This document shows positions 24,827 through 33,619 of a DNA stretch of 64,000 bases, in pieces. Under the pieces are notes generated by a model. That model searched no databases. It was given only the letters and a program-made list of their open reading frames with translations, and had not been told where the DNA came from. Both the position numbers and the translations under genes were made by a program. The first letter of the stretch is position 1. Each line of letters opens with the position of its first letter. The stretch is taken from positions 4,278,001-4,342,000 of the forward strand of contig NZ_CP026124.1 of NCBI RefSeq assembly GCF_002902905.1. The letters run 5' to 3'. This DNA is from Achromobacter sp. AONIH1. GTDB taxonomy: Bacteria > Pseudomonadota > Gammaproteobacteria > Burkholderiales > Burkholderiaceae_B.

Positions 24827-25729
24827 TCACCACCTCATTTCACCCTTGGCGACCTTGGCGCTCAGCTCCAAAGAGGCCGGCTCGCCGGCCTGCGGGTACT
24901 TCGCCTTCATGGCCGCGATCAGCGCCGAGCTGTCCTTGGCCTGGGCGGCGGCCGCGTCGAAGGCGCGGATGTAGCCGGCCGTGTAGCGCACGGATTCGAC
25001 GGTCAGCGGCGCGCCTTGCGCGTAGTGGCCGGGGATCACGGTCTTGGGCTTGAGCGCCTCGATGCGCGCCAGCGTCGCCAGCCAGTCCTGGTGCGACTTG
25101 GGCGTCTGGGTGTCGGCCATCCAGACGTGCAGGTTGCCGAACACGACCACGCCGCCCGCCACGGTCCGCAGCGAAGGGATCCAGACGAAGCTGCGGTCGG
25201 GCTGTGCGCTGTCCAGGCCGTTGATCTCCAGCTTGCGGCCTTCCAGCGTCAGGCTGTTGCCGGCCAGCACCTCGGGAACCACGGTGCGGGCCGGGGCGTC
25301 GGCGCCCAGCTTCGGGCCCCAGTAGGCCAGCTTGCCGTCCACGGTTTCCTTGATGTGGCGCACGGTCGGCTCGGACGCGACCACCTTGGCGTCGGGGAAG
25401 GCGGCCAGCACGGTGTCCAGGCCGAAATAAAAGTCGGGGTCGCCGTGGCTGATGTAGATCGTGCTCAGCTTCTTGCCGCTGGCGCGGATCATGTCCACGA
25501 CCTTGGCGGCCTGGGACTTGCCGAATTGGGCGTCGATCAGGATGGCTTCGCGCTCGCCCGTCACCAGCGTGGACGAAACCGGGAAGATCGCGGCGGCGCC
25601 GGGGTTGTAGTGGGTCACATGCAGCGCCTGCTCGGCGGCCTGGGCGGCCGGCAGGGCCAGCAGGACCAGGGCGGCGCCGGCCAGCAGGCGGCGCAGCGGG
25701 GCGGGGCGGAGGGCGAGGGGGGACGTCAT
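24827..25729 (-). CDS. Secreted MBL-fold hydrolase with altered metal motif (Vmh-like)
   Basis: 300 residues with a signal peptide (LLAGAALVLLALPAAQA), so periplasmic. The metallo-beta-lactamase fold is evident from LVTGEREAILIDAQF and PKTVIPGHYAQG. The zinc motif HxHxDH appears as HGDPDF (His95, Asp97, Asp99, Phe100), with two of four metal ligands replaced. Later histidines in GNLHVW and PGHY remain. It may bind one metal or have lost hydrolysis. Related proteins usually read HAHPDHYFG. No partner gene; divergence from nothing on its 5' side except a LysR gene on the same strand. Confidence 0.82.
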   Translation of the reverse strand: MTSPLALRPAPLRRLLAGAALVLLALPAAQAAEQALHVTHYNPGAAAIFPVSSTLVTGEREAILIDAQFGKSQAAKVVDMIRASGKKLSTIYISHGDPDFYFGLDTVLAAFPDAKVVASEPTVRHIKETVDGKLAYWGPKLGADAPARTVVPEVLAGNSLTLEGRKLEINGLDSAQPDRSFVWIPSLRTVAGGVVVFGNLHVWMADTQTPKSHQDWLATLARIEALKPKTVIPGHYAQGAPLTVESVRYTAGYIRAFDAAAAQAKDSSALIAAMKAKYPQAGEPASLELSAKVAKGEMRW

Positions 25730-25830
25730 GGCGGGTTCCTTTGGGTTCGGTCAGTCGATGGATGACAGTCTAGGGGCGCGCCGCATCCGGATAAACCGCA
25801 AGCCGGGCCAGAGTCTGTTGCACGGATCGA

Positions 25831-26751
25831 TCAAATGCCGCCCGGATCGGGCGGCTCACGGTCCGCCAGCGTTTCCACCACCAGCCGGCGCAGCCAGGAG
25901 CTGCCGGGATCGCTGTCGAAGCGCGCATGCCAGTGCACCGTCACCGTCAGCTCGGGCAGCGCCAGCGGCAGCGGGCGGACCTCGAAGTCGCGCTCGCGGT
26001 TGAACCACAGCGCCACGCGGCGAGGCAGGGTGACGGTCAGGTCCGTGCGGCGCACGATCTCGGCGGCGGCGGTGAAATGGGGCAGGGTCAGATAGGGCTG
26101 GCGCAGCAATCCGACTTCGGCCAGCACGTCGTCCAGCAGCCGGTGGGCGCTGGCGCGCGAAGCCACCAGGATGTGGTCCAGCCGCTTGAACTGGCCGCGC
26201 GTCAGGCCGCGCGACAGCACCGGGTGGCCGCGCCGCGCCATGCAGACATAGTGCTCGCTGAACAGCACGGCATGCCGGGTATGACGGCCCAGTCCGGCCA
26301 GGTTGCCGATGGCCAGGTCGACGCCGCCGTCCTTGAGCGCCTGGGGCAGCGCTTCCATCGGCACCTCGACCACTTCGATCTGCAGGCGCGGCGCCAGCGC
26401 GTGCACCCGTTCCATCAGCAGCGGCAGGAACACCATTTCACCGATGTCCGACATGGACAGCGTGAAGCGCCGCGCGCTGGTGGCGGGATCGAAGCGGTGC
26501 CGCAGGCTGAGCGCGTCGGCGAAGGCGTCCATGCCCTGGCCGATCGGCCCGGCCAGCGCGAAGGCGACGGGCGTGGGCTGCATGCCGGCGGCGGTGCGCA
26601 GGAACAGCGGATCGTCGAACTTCTCGCGCAGCCGCGCCAGCGCGTAGCTGACGGCGGGTTGCGTCAGATGCAGCCGCTCGGCCGCGCGGGTCACGCTGCG
26701 CTCCTGCATCACGGTCAGGAAAACCCGCATGAGGTTCAGGTCAAAGTCCAA
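25831..26751 (-). CDS. LysR-family transcriptional regulator
   Basis: 306 residues, NodD/NahR-like branch (MDFDLNLMRVFLTVMQERSV; AERLHLTQPAVSYALARLRE; FLRTAAGMQPTP). It is divergent from the acyl-CoA ligase operon across a very AT-rich 136-base region, so it most likely activates that operon in response to the acid being degraded. HTH at residues 18-40, effector domain from about 90. Start ATG 26751 lies at the usual HTH distance. Confidence 0.93.
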   Translation of the reverse strand: MDFDLNLMRVFLTVMQERSVTRAAERLHLTQPAVSYALARLREKFDDPLFLRTAAGMQPTPVAFALAGPIGQGMDAFADALSLRHRFDPATSARRFTLSMSDIGEMVFLPLLMERVHALAPRLQIEVVEVPMEALPQALKDGGVDLAIGNLAGLGRHTRHAVLFSEHYVCMARRGHPVLSRGLTRGQFKRLDHILVASRASAHRLLDDVLAEVGLLRQPYLTLPHFTAAAEIVRRTDLTVTLPRRVALWFNRERDFEVRPLPLALPELTVTVHWHARFDSDPGSSWLRRLVVETLADREPPDPGGI

Positions 26752-26887
26752 GCGTTGCCTCTCATATCAGTCTGATTTATAAGAAAAATAATAATCATAA
26801 ATTTGACGTATAAATAGTTGATACCTAGACTATTTTCAACAGTCGGCAGGCAGTCGCGGACCGACGCCAACAAGGGGAAACACGAGC
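26752..26887. promoter_or_regulatory. AT-rich divergent promoter, LysR / acyl-CoA ligase operon
   Basis: The stretch 26765-26830 is strikingly AT-rich for this genome (ATAAGAAAAATAATAATC, ATAAATTTGACGTATAAAT). The second block holds a possible ATAAAT...GTATAAAT promoter and LysR half-sites. No single operator is assigned. Confidence 0.4.
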
Positions 26888-28462
26888 ATGCATGCGCAGA
26901 CATTGCCGGCGATGCTGATGGACCAGGCCGCGCGCCAGGGCGCGCGCGCCTGGGTCCAGGCGCCGGGCGGAACACTGGAATATGGCGAGGCGCCGGCGCA
27001 CGCGGCGCGCTGGGCCGCGCTGCTGGCCGCCCATGGCGTGCGCCGGGGCGACCGCGTGGCGCTGATGGCGGGCAACCGGATCGAGTTCCTGTCGGTGGTG
27101 CTGGGCTGCGGCTGGCTGGGCGCGGTGGCGGTGCCGATCAATACCGCGTCGCGGGGCATGCAGCTGCGTCACATCCTGGAGAACAGCGCCTGCGTGCTGC
27201 TGGTGGCGGATGCGGCCTCCTGCGCCGGGCTGGCGACGGTGGATGGCGACGGCCTGGCCCTGCGCGAGATCTGGCTGCTGGACGGCGATGCGCCGCCGGC
27301 GGGGCTGGCGCTGCCCGCGCCGGCCCGGGCGGCGCCCGCCGCGCCGCCCGAAGGCGTCGAACCGGCCGACCTGGGGCCGGGCGACATGCTGGCCATCCTG
27401 TACACCTCCGGCACATCCGGCCTGTCCAAGGGCGTGTGCTGTCCGCATGCGCAATTCTGGTGGTGGGGCCTGATCGCCGCGCGCAACCTGGAGATCCGCG
27501 GCGAGGACGTGCTCTACACCAGCCTGCCGCTGTTCCACACCAATGCGTTGAACGCCTGTTTCCAGGCGCTGGTGACGGGCGCGTCCATCGTCTGCGACGA
27601 GCGTTTCTCGGTCAGCCGATACTTCGACCGGCTTGAGCAGACCGGCGCCACGGTGACCTACCTGCTGGGCGCGATGGTGCCCATGCTGCTGGCGCGCGAG
27701 CCCGCGCCGGCCGAACGCCGCCACCGCGCGCGCATCGCGCTGGCGCCGGGCGTGCCCGAGCGCTTTCACGGCGAATTCCTGCGCCGCACCGGATTGGCGC
27801 TGTTGGAAGGCTACGGCTCCACCGAGACCAATTTCGCGCTGGGCGGGGTGCTGGCCGAGCAGCGCCCGGGCACCATGGGCCGGGTCGCGCCCGAGTTCGA
27901 GGCCTGCGTGGCCGACGAGCACGACGCGCCGGTGCCGGACGGCCAGCCCGGCGAGCTGCTGCTGCGGGCGCGCCCGCCTTACGCCATCGCCACCGGCTAC
28001 TTCGCCATGGCGGACAAGACGGTCGAGGCCTGGCGCAACCTGTGGTTCCACACCGGCGACCGGGTGGTGCGCGACGCCGACGGCTACTACCGCTTCCTGG
28101 ACCGCATGAAGGACGCGATCCGCCGGCGCGGCGAGAACATCTCTTCCTACGAAGTGGAACAGGTGCTGCTGGCGCATCCGGCCATCGCGGCCGTGGCGGT
28201 CTACGCCGTGCAATCCGAGCTGGCCGAGGACGAGGTCATGGCGGCGCTGGTCTACAAGCCGGGCAGCAAGGTGGCGCACGCGGAGCTGCTGGATTTCTGT
28301 CAGCCGCGCATGCCGTACTTCGCGGTGCCACGCTATCTGCGCGCGCTGGACGAACTGCCGCGCACCGAGAACGGCAAGATTCGCAAGTTCAAGCTGCGCG
28401 ACGAAGGCGTGACGGCCGACACCTGGGACCGCGACAAGGCGGGCTACAAGGTGTCGCGCTAG
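26888..28462 (+). CDS. ATP-dependent acyl-CoA ligase (CaiC-like)
   Basis: 524 residues. ANL-superfamily motifs in order: phosphate loop YTSGTSGLSKGVCC (about 171-184), YGSTETN (A5), WFHTGDRVVRDADGYY (A7) and ENGKIRKFKLR with the catalytic Lys near the C-terminus. It should activate a carboxylic acid to its CoA ester via an acyl-AMP. Resemblance is to crotonobetaine/carnitine-CoA ligases, but the substrate is not determined. It leads an operon with a transporter, a thiolase-like protein and a DUF35 protein, opposite a LysR regulator, consistent with catabolism of an imported acid. Confidence 0.9.
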   Translation: MHAQTLPAMLMDQAARQGARAWVQAPGGTLEYGEAPAHAARWAALLAAHGVRRGDRVALMAGNRIEFLSVVLGCGWLGAVAVPINTASRGMQLRHILENSACVLLVADAASCAGLATVDGDGLALREIWLLDGDAPPAGLALPAPARAAPAAPPEGVEPADLGPGDMLAILYTSGTSGLSKGVCCPHAQFWWWGLIAARNLEIRGEDVLYTSLPLFHTNALNACFQALVTGASIVCDERFSVSRYFDRLEQTGATVTYLLGAMVPMLLAREPAPAERRHRARIALAPGVPERFHGEFLRRTGLALLEGYGSTETNFALGGVLAEQRPGTMGRVAPEFEACVADEHDAPVPDGQPGELLLRARPPYAIATGYFAMADKTVEAWRNLWFHTGDRVVRDADGYYRFLDRMKDAIRRRGENISSYEVEQVLLAHPAIAAVAVYAVQSELAEDEVMAALVYKPGSKVAHAELLDFCQPRMPYFAVPRYLRALDELPRTENGKIRKFKLRDEGVTADTWDRDKAGYKVSR

Positions 28463-28501
28463 GGCGGTGCAGGGACTACACAACATACACAAGGGGCGGC
28501 A

Positions 28502-29542
28502 ATGACGATGGCAGACAATTTGGCGGAACAGGCCGCCAGCGAGGAAGCCGCGCGCAAGCGGCGCACGCGGCGCGTGGTGGTGGCCTCGGTGGCGGGCAAC
28601 GCCATGGAGTGGTACGACTTCTTCATCTACGGCACGGCGGCGGCGCTGGTGTTCGGCGAGCTGTTCTTTCCCAAGGGCACCGACCCGCTGCTGGGCACCA
28701 TGGGCGCCTTCGCCGGCTTCGCGGTGGGCTTCCTGGCGCGGCCACTGGGCGGCGTGATCTTCGGCCACATCGGCGACCGCTACGGCCGCAAGCTGGCGCT
28801 GGAATGGACGCTGGGCCTGATGGGCGTGGCCACCTTCCTGATCGGGCTGCTGCCCACCTATGAGCAGGCCGGCCTGTGGGCGCCGGCGGCGATGGTGGCG
28901 CTGCGCGTGATGCAGGGCGCGGCCGCGGGCGGCGAGTGGGGCGGCGGCGTGCTGCTCATCAGCGAGGCCGTCGGCGGCCGGCGGCGCGGCTACTTCTCGT
29001 CGTTCAGCCAGCTGGGCGTGGCCGGCGGCTTCGTGCTGTCGTCCGGCGTCTTCATGCTGGCGCAGCAGTTGCCGCAGGAGCAGTTCATGAGCTGGGGCTG
29101 GCGGCTGCCGTTCCTGCTGAGCGTGCTGATCTTCGGCGTGGGCCTGTACATCCGCCGCCATATCCCGGAAAGCGAGGAATTCGTGCAGGCCTCGCGCAGC
29201 GCCAAGCGCGGCATGCCGGCGGTGGAGGTGTTCCGCCGCTATCCGCGCCAGGTGTTCACGGCGATGGGGCTGCGCGTGGCCGAGAACGGCGGCTCGTACA
29301 TCTTCCTGGCCTTCGCGCTGGCCTACGGCAAGTTCCTGGGAATCCCCAACGACCTGATGCTGGGCGGCGTGCTGGCGTCCATGTTCGTGGAGCTGGGCAC
29401 GCTGGTCTGGTTCGGCCACCTGTCGGACCGCATCGGGCGGCGCGCGGTCTACCTGATCGGCGCGGCCGGGCTGATGCTGGTGGCGTTCCCGTTCTTCTGG
29501 CTGGTGCAGACGCGCGAGCCGGAAGGCAAGGAGCGCGCGTGA
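28502..29542 (+). CDS. MHS-family MFS transporter, C-terminally truncated
   Basis: 346 residues against about 430-450 for the metabolite:H+ symporter family. The N-terminal signature NAMEWYDFFIYGTAAALVF, the TM2-3 loop GHIGDRYGRKLAL and AAAGGEWGGGVLL are intact. The protein stops soon after WFGHLSDRIGRRAVYLIG and one further membrane segment, so two or three C-terminal helices are missing. The stop overlaps the next gene's GTG start (GTGA), so coupling is preserved. It may be a non-functional remnant or require a partner; otherwise it would import the acid activated by the upstream ligase. Confidence 0.85.
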   Translation: MTMADNLAEQAASEEAARKRRTRRVVVASVAGNAMEWYDFFIYGTAAALVFGELFFPKGTDPLLGTMGAFAGFAVGFLARPLGGVIFGHIGDRYGRKLALEWTLGLMGVATFLIGLLPTYEQAGLWAPAAMVALRVMQGAAAGGEWGGGVLLISEAVGGRRRGYFSSFSQLGVAGGFVLSSGVFMLAQQLPQEQFMSWGWRLPFLLSVLIFGVGLYIRRHIPESEEFVQASRSAKRGMPAVEVFRRYPRQVFTAMGLRVAENGGSYIFLAFALAYGKFLGIPNDLMLGGVLASMFVELGTLVWFGHLSDRIGRRAVYLIGAAGLMLVAFPFFWLVQTREPEGKERA

Positions 29543-30708
29543 GCGCCGGCGCGATCAAATCCGGAGCCGGATCCAGACCCGGCATCGTCGGCGTCGGCGA
29601 GACGCCGATGCTGCGCCATCCCGAGCCTGGTTGCAGCACGGCCGGCCTGCTGGCCCGGGCCATCGGCCTGGCCCTGGCCGACGCCGGCGTCGCGCCGGGC
29701 GAGGTGGACGGCCTGGGCGTGGCCTCGTTCAGCCTGCGGCCGGACCGCGCCATCGACCTGGGCTGGCGGTTGGGCCTGAAGCTGAATTGGTGCATGCAGG
29801 ACGAGATGGGCGGCGCCAGCGCCATCAACCTGCTGCGGCAGGCCTGGTTGGCGCTGGAAGCCGGGCAGGCCCGCACTATCGTGCTGGCGGCCGGCGATCA
29901 TTTCGCCGGCGCGGATTTTCAGGGCCTGGTCAGCGACTACAACCGCAGCGCGCGCGAGTACCTGAGTCCGCTGGGCTGCGTGGGGCCGAACCCGCTGTTC
30001 GCCATGCTGACGCAGCGCCAGATGATGCGGACCGGCCTGCGGCGCGAGGACTACGGCGCGCTGTGCGTGGCGCAGCGGCAATGGGCGGCCGGGAATCCGA
30101 ACGCTGCCTATCGCCAGCCCTTGAGCCTGCGGCAGTACCTGGACGCGCCCCTGGTCGCGCCGCCGCTGGGTCGGCTGGATTGCGTGCCCGTGGTCAGCGG
30201 CGCCTGCGCGCTGGTGCTGTCGGCGCGGCCCGCGGGCGTGCATGTGACGCTGCGCGCCAGCGGCGCGCGCTACAACGGCGATCAACAGGAAGGCGACGGA
30301 CTGGTCACCGGCATCGCCGAATTCGCGCCTGCGATGTGGGCCGAGGCCGGCATCGGGCCTGAAGACATGGATGTGGTCGGCGTCTACGACGACTATCCGG
30401 CGATGGCGCTGGCCCAGCTCTGCGACCTGGGCTTCACCGACGCCGGCGACCTGCCGGGCTTCGTCGCGCGGCGGCTGGCGAACCGCAGCCTGCCGGTCAA
30501 CACCGCCGGCGGCCAGCTGTCGGCCGGCCAGGCCGGCACGGCCGGTGGCATGCACGGCCTGGCGGAAGTAGCGCGTCAACTGCTGGGCCGGGCGGGCGAA
30601 CGCCAGATTCCCGGCGCGCGGCGGGGCGTGGCCACCGGCTACGGCATGGTGCAGCTGCGCTACGGCATGTGCGCCAATGCGGCGGTACTGGAAAGGGAGG
30701 GCGCATGA
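29539..30708 (+). CDS. Thiolase-like protein (SCP-x / lipid-transfer type)
   Basis: 389 residues starting at a GTG that overlaps the MFS stop. Thiolase-fold features are GIVGVGETPM (N-terminal strand), LALADAGVAPGEVDGLGV and a GGQLSAGQAGTAGGMHGL box near the C-terminus. Where classical thiolases have the nucleophilic Cys, this protein reads DEMGGASAINLL, so direct thiolysis is doubtful. Such proteins typically pair with a DUF35 partner, which follows here with an ATGA overlap. The pair may act as a retro-aldolase or thiolase complex in side-chain degradation (inference from family context). Confidence 0.87.
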   Translation: MSAGAIKSGAGSRPGIVGVGETPMLRHPEPGCSTAGLLARAIGLALADAGVAPGEVDGLGVASFSLRPDRAIDLGWRLGLKLNWCMQDEMGGASAINLLRQAWLALEAGQARTIVLAAGDHFAGADFQGLVSDYNRSAREYLSPLGCVGPNPLFAMLTQRQMMRTGLRREDYGALCVAQRQWAAGNPNAAYRQPLSLRQYLDAPLVAPPLGRLDCVPVVSGACALVLSARPAGVHVTLRASGARYNGDQQEGDGLVTGIAEFAPAMWAEAGIGPEDMDVVGVYDDYPAMALAQLCDLGFTDAGDLPGFVARRLANRSLPVNTAGGQLSAGQAGTAGGMHGLAEVARQLLGRAGERQIPGARRGVATGYGMVQLRYGMCANAAVLEREGA

Positions 30709-31019
30709 GCCTGCATGTATTTGCCTGCGCGGCCTGCGGCCACAAGGTCTATCCCGCGCGGCTGTGGTGCCCGGCCTGCGGCCATGCGCAGGCGGAACCC
30801 GTGGCGGTCGAGTCGGGCGAGCTGCTGGCCTGGACCTCGATACCGGACGGCGAGGGCGGACTGCGCCTGCTGGCGACGGTGCGCGCGCTGCCGCAAGGGC
30901 CGGACCTGATCATCAGGCTGCCGCCCGAGTTGGCGGAGAGCTTGCGCGCCGGCCAGCGGCTGGCGCTGTCGACGCGGCGTCAGGACGGCTTCGATGCGCC
31001 TTGGGGCGGGCCGGCCTGA
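30705..31019 (+). CDS. Zn-ribbon/OB-fold protein (DUF35)
   Basis: 104 residues from MSLHVFACAACG. A zinc ribbon of two CxxC pairs (CAACGHKVYPARLWCPACG) precedes a small OB-fold beta domain. DUF35 proteins bind acyl-CoA as partners of thiolase-like or hydratase subunits. Its start overlaps the stop of the thiolase-like gene, which supports complex formation. An in-frame start at 30669 inside the thiolase gene is rejected. It ends the operon that starts with the acyl-CoA ligase. Confidence 0.88.
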   Translation: MSLHVFACAACGHKVYPARLWCPACGHAQAEPVAVESGELLAWTSIPDGEGGLRLLATVRALPQGPDLIIRLPPELAESLRAGQRLALSTRRQDGFDAPWGGPA

Positions 31020-31082
31020 TCCGTCCGGCAGGCCCGCCTCGCGTGCTATTGTCCAGCGCTTCACGCAGCAGATGCTCTCCTC

Positions 31083-32528
31083 ATGAACAAACGGAACTGG
31101 TTGATTTTTGAAGACACGCGGCAGACGCCCGAAGCGCGCGCCGCATTCGACCGCGCGGTCGCGCAGGTCAACGACGGCACGGCGCAGGTGCGCAAGCTCT
31201 CGGGCGAAAGCATCAGGGGCTTTGTCGTGGATGGGCAGAAGATCCTGGGCCAGGCGGTGCTGGAGTATGTGCTGGAAGGGCTGTCCGGCGCGTCGCGGGA
31301 CGTATCGCCGGCCGGCACGCCCGTCCCCCCGCGTGGAGCGCCCGCCGCGCCGTTCGACGCCGAGTCCGCCCGGGCGTTCGCCGAGCGGATGCGCCTGCTG
31401 CTGGGCTGGCATGACATCGACTACCTGCTGCATCGCTGGGTCGACCGCCGCCTGCGCGATCCGCATTTCGTGAACAAGGGCAACGACTGGCGGGAACAAT
31501 GGGTGCTCAAGGAAGGAGCAGACCCCGCCGTGGTGTCGGACGGATTATTCCGTTTCGCCTGCTACGTCGCGATCTGCGATCTCAAGTTCGGCCCCAGCTA
31601 CGCCTCGGTCAGCGCCGAGCGCATCTTCAATCAGGTGACGCAGCTGGGCAGCGACCTGCCGGCGCGGCTCAAGCGCGACGGCACGGGCGAGCTGCCGGGG
31701 GAACTGGCGGCGTTTCGCGGCGCGGGCATGAGCGCGAGGGCCAATGACGCGCTGGCCGTGGTCCGCATCACCGTCCAGGAAGAAAGCGAGGCCGCCTATG
31801 CGCAGGCGCTCGGCTACCTGGACCGCCTGCTGTCGACCACGGACTTCCCGCGCTCCTATGCCATCGAGTTCCGTGGGCCGACCAAGACGTACCTGCCCAT
31901 CAAGGGTTTGCCAAAGAAGGGCGTGCACCAGCTGTTCGCCTGCGCGGCGGCCTATCCGGCGCTGCACCCGGCCATCGAGGCCTATGCGCGGCAGGCCATG
32001 CGCGAATACGAGTGGTACACGAACCTCGATGCCGAGGACTGCGCCATGCCGGGCAGCTTCGCGGTATTCGCGCTGGGCTGCGCCAGCGCGGCGCACGCGC
32101 CGCTGGTGCTCGATTATCTGGCCCTGGCCGATGGCGAGCACCAATCCATGCATGGCCGCTACATCGAGGGCTATGTCGACGCCCATGGCTTCACCCGGGA
32201 AGCGATCGCGTACCTGCTGGCCTGCGCTGGCAATATCCAGCATCTGCGGCACCGCAAGACCTACGCGGCGCGGATCGCCAACGCGGACAGCCTGGGCTGG
32301 TTGCTGGAGGCGCGCAGGCGCGTCGCGGGCGATGCGCCTTCCTCGATCGCGGCGCTGCGCGCGAATCTCTTGGGCGAGTGCGTCGACGAGGCGGCATTCC
32401 GGGCCGCGCGCCATGCGATCTGGGGCGAGCAGGCGGACAAGGATCGCGGCGGCCAGGTGATCCGCAAGGCGCCCGAGGCGCTGCGCGCCTTGTACACGGA
32501 GATATTCGCTGATGAGCCGGGGCGGTAG
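31083..32528 (+). CDS. Hypothetical cytosolic protein, possibly DUF6138 family
   Basis: 481 residues without signal peptide or membrane segments, largely predicted helical. Recognisable blocks are REYEWYTNLDAEDCAMPGSF and DGEHQSMHGRYIEGYVDAHG. These recall the DUF6138 family, although this was recognised by eye and not searched. No catalytic motif is identified. It stands alone: 63 bases after the DUF35 gene and convergent with the TlpA-like gene. A separate transcript is likely. Confidence 0.75.
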   Translation: MNKRNWLIFEDTRQTPEARAAFDRAVAQVNDGTAQVRKLSGESIRGFVVDGQKILGQAVLEYVLEGLSGASRDVSPAGTPVPPRGAPAAPFDAESARAFAERMRLLLGWHDIDYLLHRWVDRRLRDPHFVNKGNDWREQWVLKEGADPAVVSDGLFRFACYVAICDLKFGPSYASVSAERIFNQVTQLGSDLPARLKRDGTGELPGELAAFRGAGMSARANDALAVVRITVQEESEAAYAQALGYLDRLLSTTDFPRSYAIEFRGPTKTYLPIKGLPKKGVHQLFACAAAYPALHPAIEAYARQAMREYEWYTNLDAEDCAMPGSFAVFALGCASAAHAPLVLDYLALADGEHQSMHGRYIEGYVDAHGFTREAIAYLLACAGNIQHLRHRKTYAARIANADSLGWLLEARRRVAGDAPSSIAALRANLLGECVDEAAFRAARHAIWGEQADKDRGGQVIRKAPEALRALYTEIFADEPGR

Positions 32529-32636
32529 CAGAACATTGGAGATGGCTGATCCGGTCAGGCGCTATGGCGGTCTGCCCGATATCGGCCGTTTCGTTTCGAA
32601 AGAGAAACGCCGCGAACGCTGAATTGGCGGCCTGCC

Positions 32637-33497
32637 TCAGGGCTCGGAGCCGTTGGCCGCCTTGAGCGCGTCCAGCCGTTCGCGCAGCGTGGCCCGCGAA
32701 AGCTCGCCGACGCGCAGCCCGGTCAGCCTGCCGTCGGCGTCCAGGAACAGCGTGGCGGGCAGCCCGCTGTTGCTGAGCGCGCGCGAGGCCTGGCTCTGGC
32801 CGTCCCGCAGCACGTTGCGCAGGCCGGGCGCGTGGTCGCGCAGGTAGTCGGCGATGGCCCGCGGCGACTCGCCCTGGTTCAGGAACACGAAATGCACGTC
32901 GGGATGCCCGGCCTGCGCCTGCTCGAACACCGGCATCTCGCGCCGGCACGGCGGGCACCAGCTGGCCCACAGGTTCACCACGGCGGGCTTGCCACGAAAA
33001 GCCGCCAGCGAGGCCGGCGCGCCTTGCAGGTCGCTCAGGACCAGTTCGGCGAGCGCGGGATGCGATTGCGGCGCCGGCGGCGCGATCAGCGCGCGTCCGC
33101 CCAGCCAGACCAGGCTGGCCACGGCCAGCGCCGCCAGCGTGAGGCGCCATGGCGCGCGCCGGCGCAAGATCGTCGCCAAGGCATAGGCCCAGGCGGCCGC
33201 CAGCCCGATCAGGCCGTTCCAGCCGCCGTCGCGCAGGTCCAGCATGGACAGCGGTTCCGGCAGATAGGCGTCGCGGTACTGCCAGAGATAGCCCAGCCGC
33301 GCGGCGAGCAGGCCCCAGAGCAGCGCATTCCACAAGGTATTGCGGGCGCTGGGGGCTTCGGCGGCGGATGTGTCGCTCCGGACGCGCCGCAGGCGCGCCA
33401 GCAGCGCGCAGGCCAGCAGGCCGAGCGCGGCCGACAGCAGCAGCACGCCGAGTTCAATCGGAAAGACCAGGGGGCCGAGACGGATCGCGGGCGTCAT
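32637..33497 (-). CDS. TlpA-like thioredoxin with Lgt-like membrane domain
   Basis: 286 residues. The N-terminal half has about four membrane helices (FPIELGVLLLSAALGLLA; WGLLAARLGYLWQYRD; NGLIGLAAAWAYALAT; LAALAVASLVWLGG) and resembles prolipoprotein diacylglyceryl transferase. The C-terminal half is a periplasmic TlpA/ResA domain with the redox pair Cys181-Cys184 in WASWCPPCRREMP and a cis-Pro loop at LPATLF. It should reduce periplasmic disulfides, perhaps in cytochrome c maturation. ATG 33497 is used; 33554 adds a polar leader. No partner gene is adjacent. Confidence 0.87.
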   Translation of the reverse strand: MTPAIRLGPLVFPIELGVLLLSAALGLLACALLARLRRVRSDTSAAEAPSARNTLWNALLWGLLAARLGYLWQYRDAYLPEPLSMLDLRDGGWNGLIGLAAAWAYALATILRRRAPWRLTLAALAVASLVWLGGRALIAPPAPQSHPALAELVLSDLQGAPASLAAFRGKPAVVNLWASWCPPCRREMPVFEQAQAGHPDVHFVFLNQGESPRAIADYLRDHAPGLRNVLRDGQSQASRALSNSGLPATLFLDADGRLTGLRVGELSRATLRERLDALKAANGSEP

Positions 33498-33619
33498 GAG
33501 GTGTGCGGCGGGGAAGGCGGGAACCGGGCAGGCAAGCCTAGCATGATCATCCATCGCGGGCGGCGACGCGGCATGCGCTATGCTGCCAGGCTGTCGCCCA
33601 TCCCGCTGGAGTCCGCAAC

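Noticed and set aside
26825..29419. 864-codon frame opposite the acyl-CoA ligase and MFS genes
   Set aside because: Antisense artefact of codon-position GC bias; the plus-strand genes have full motif sets.
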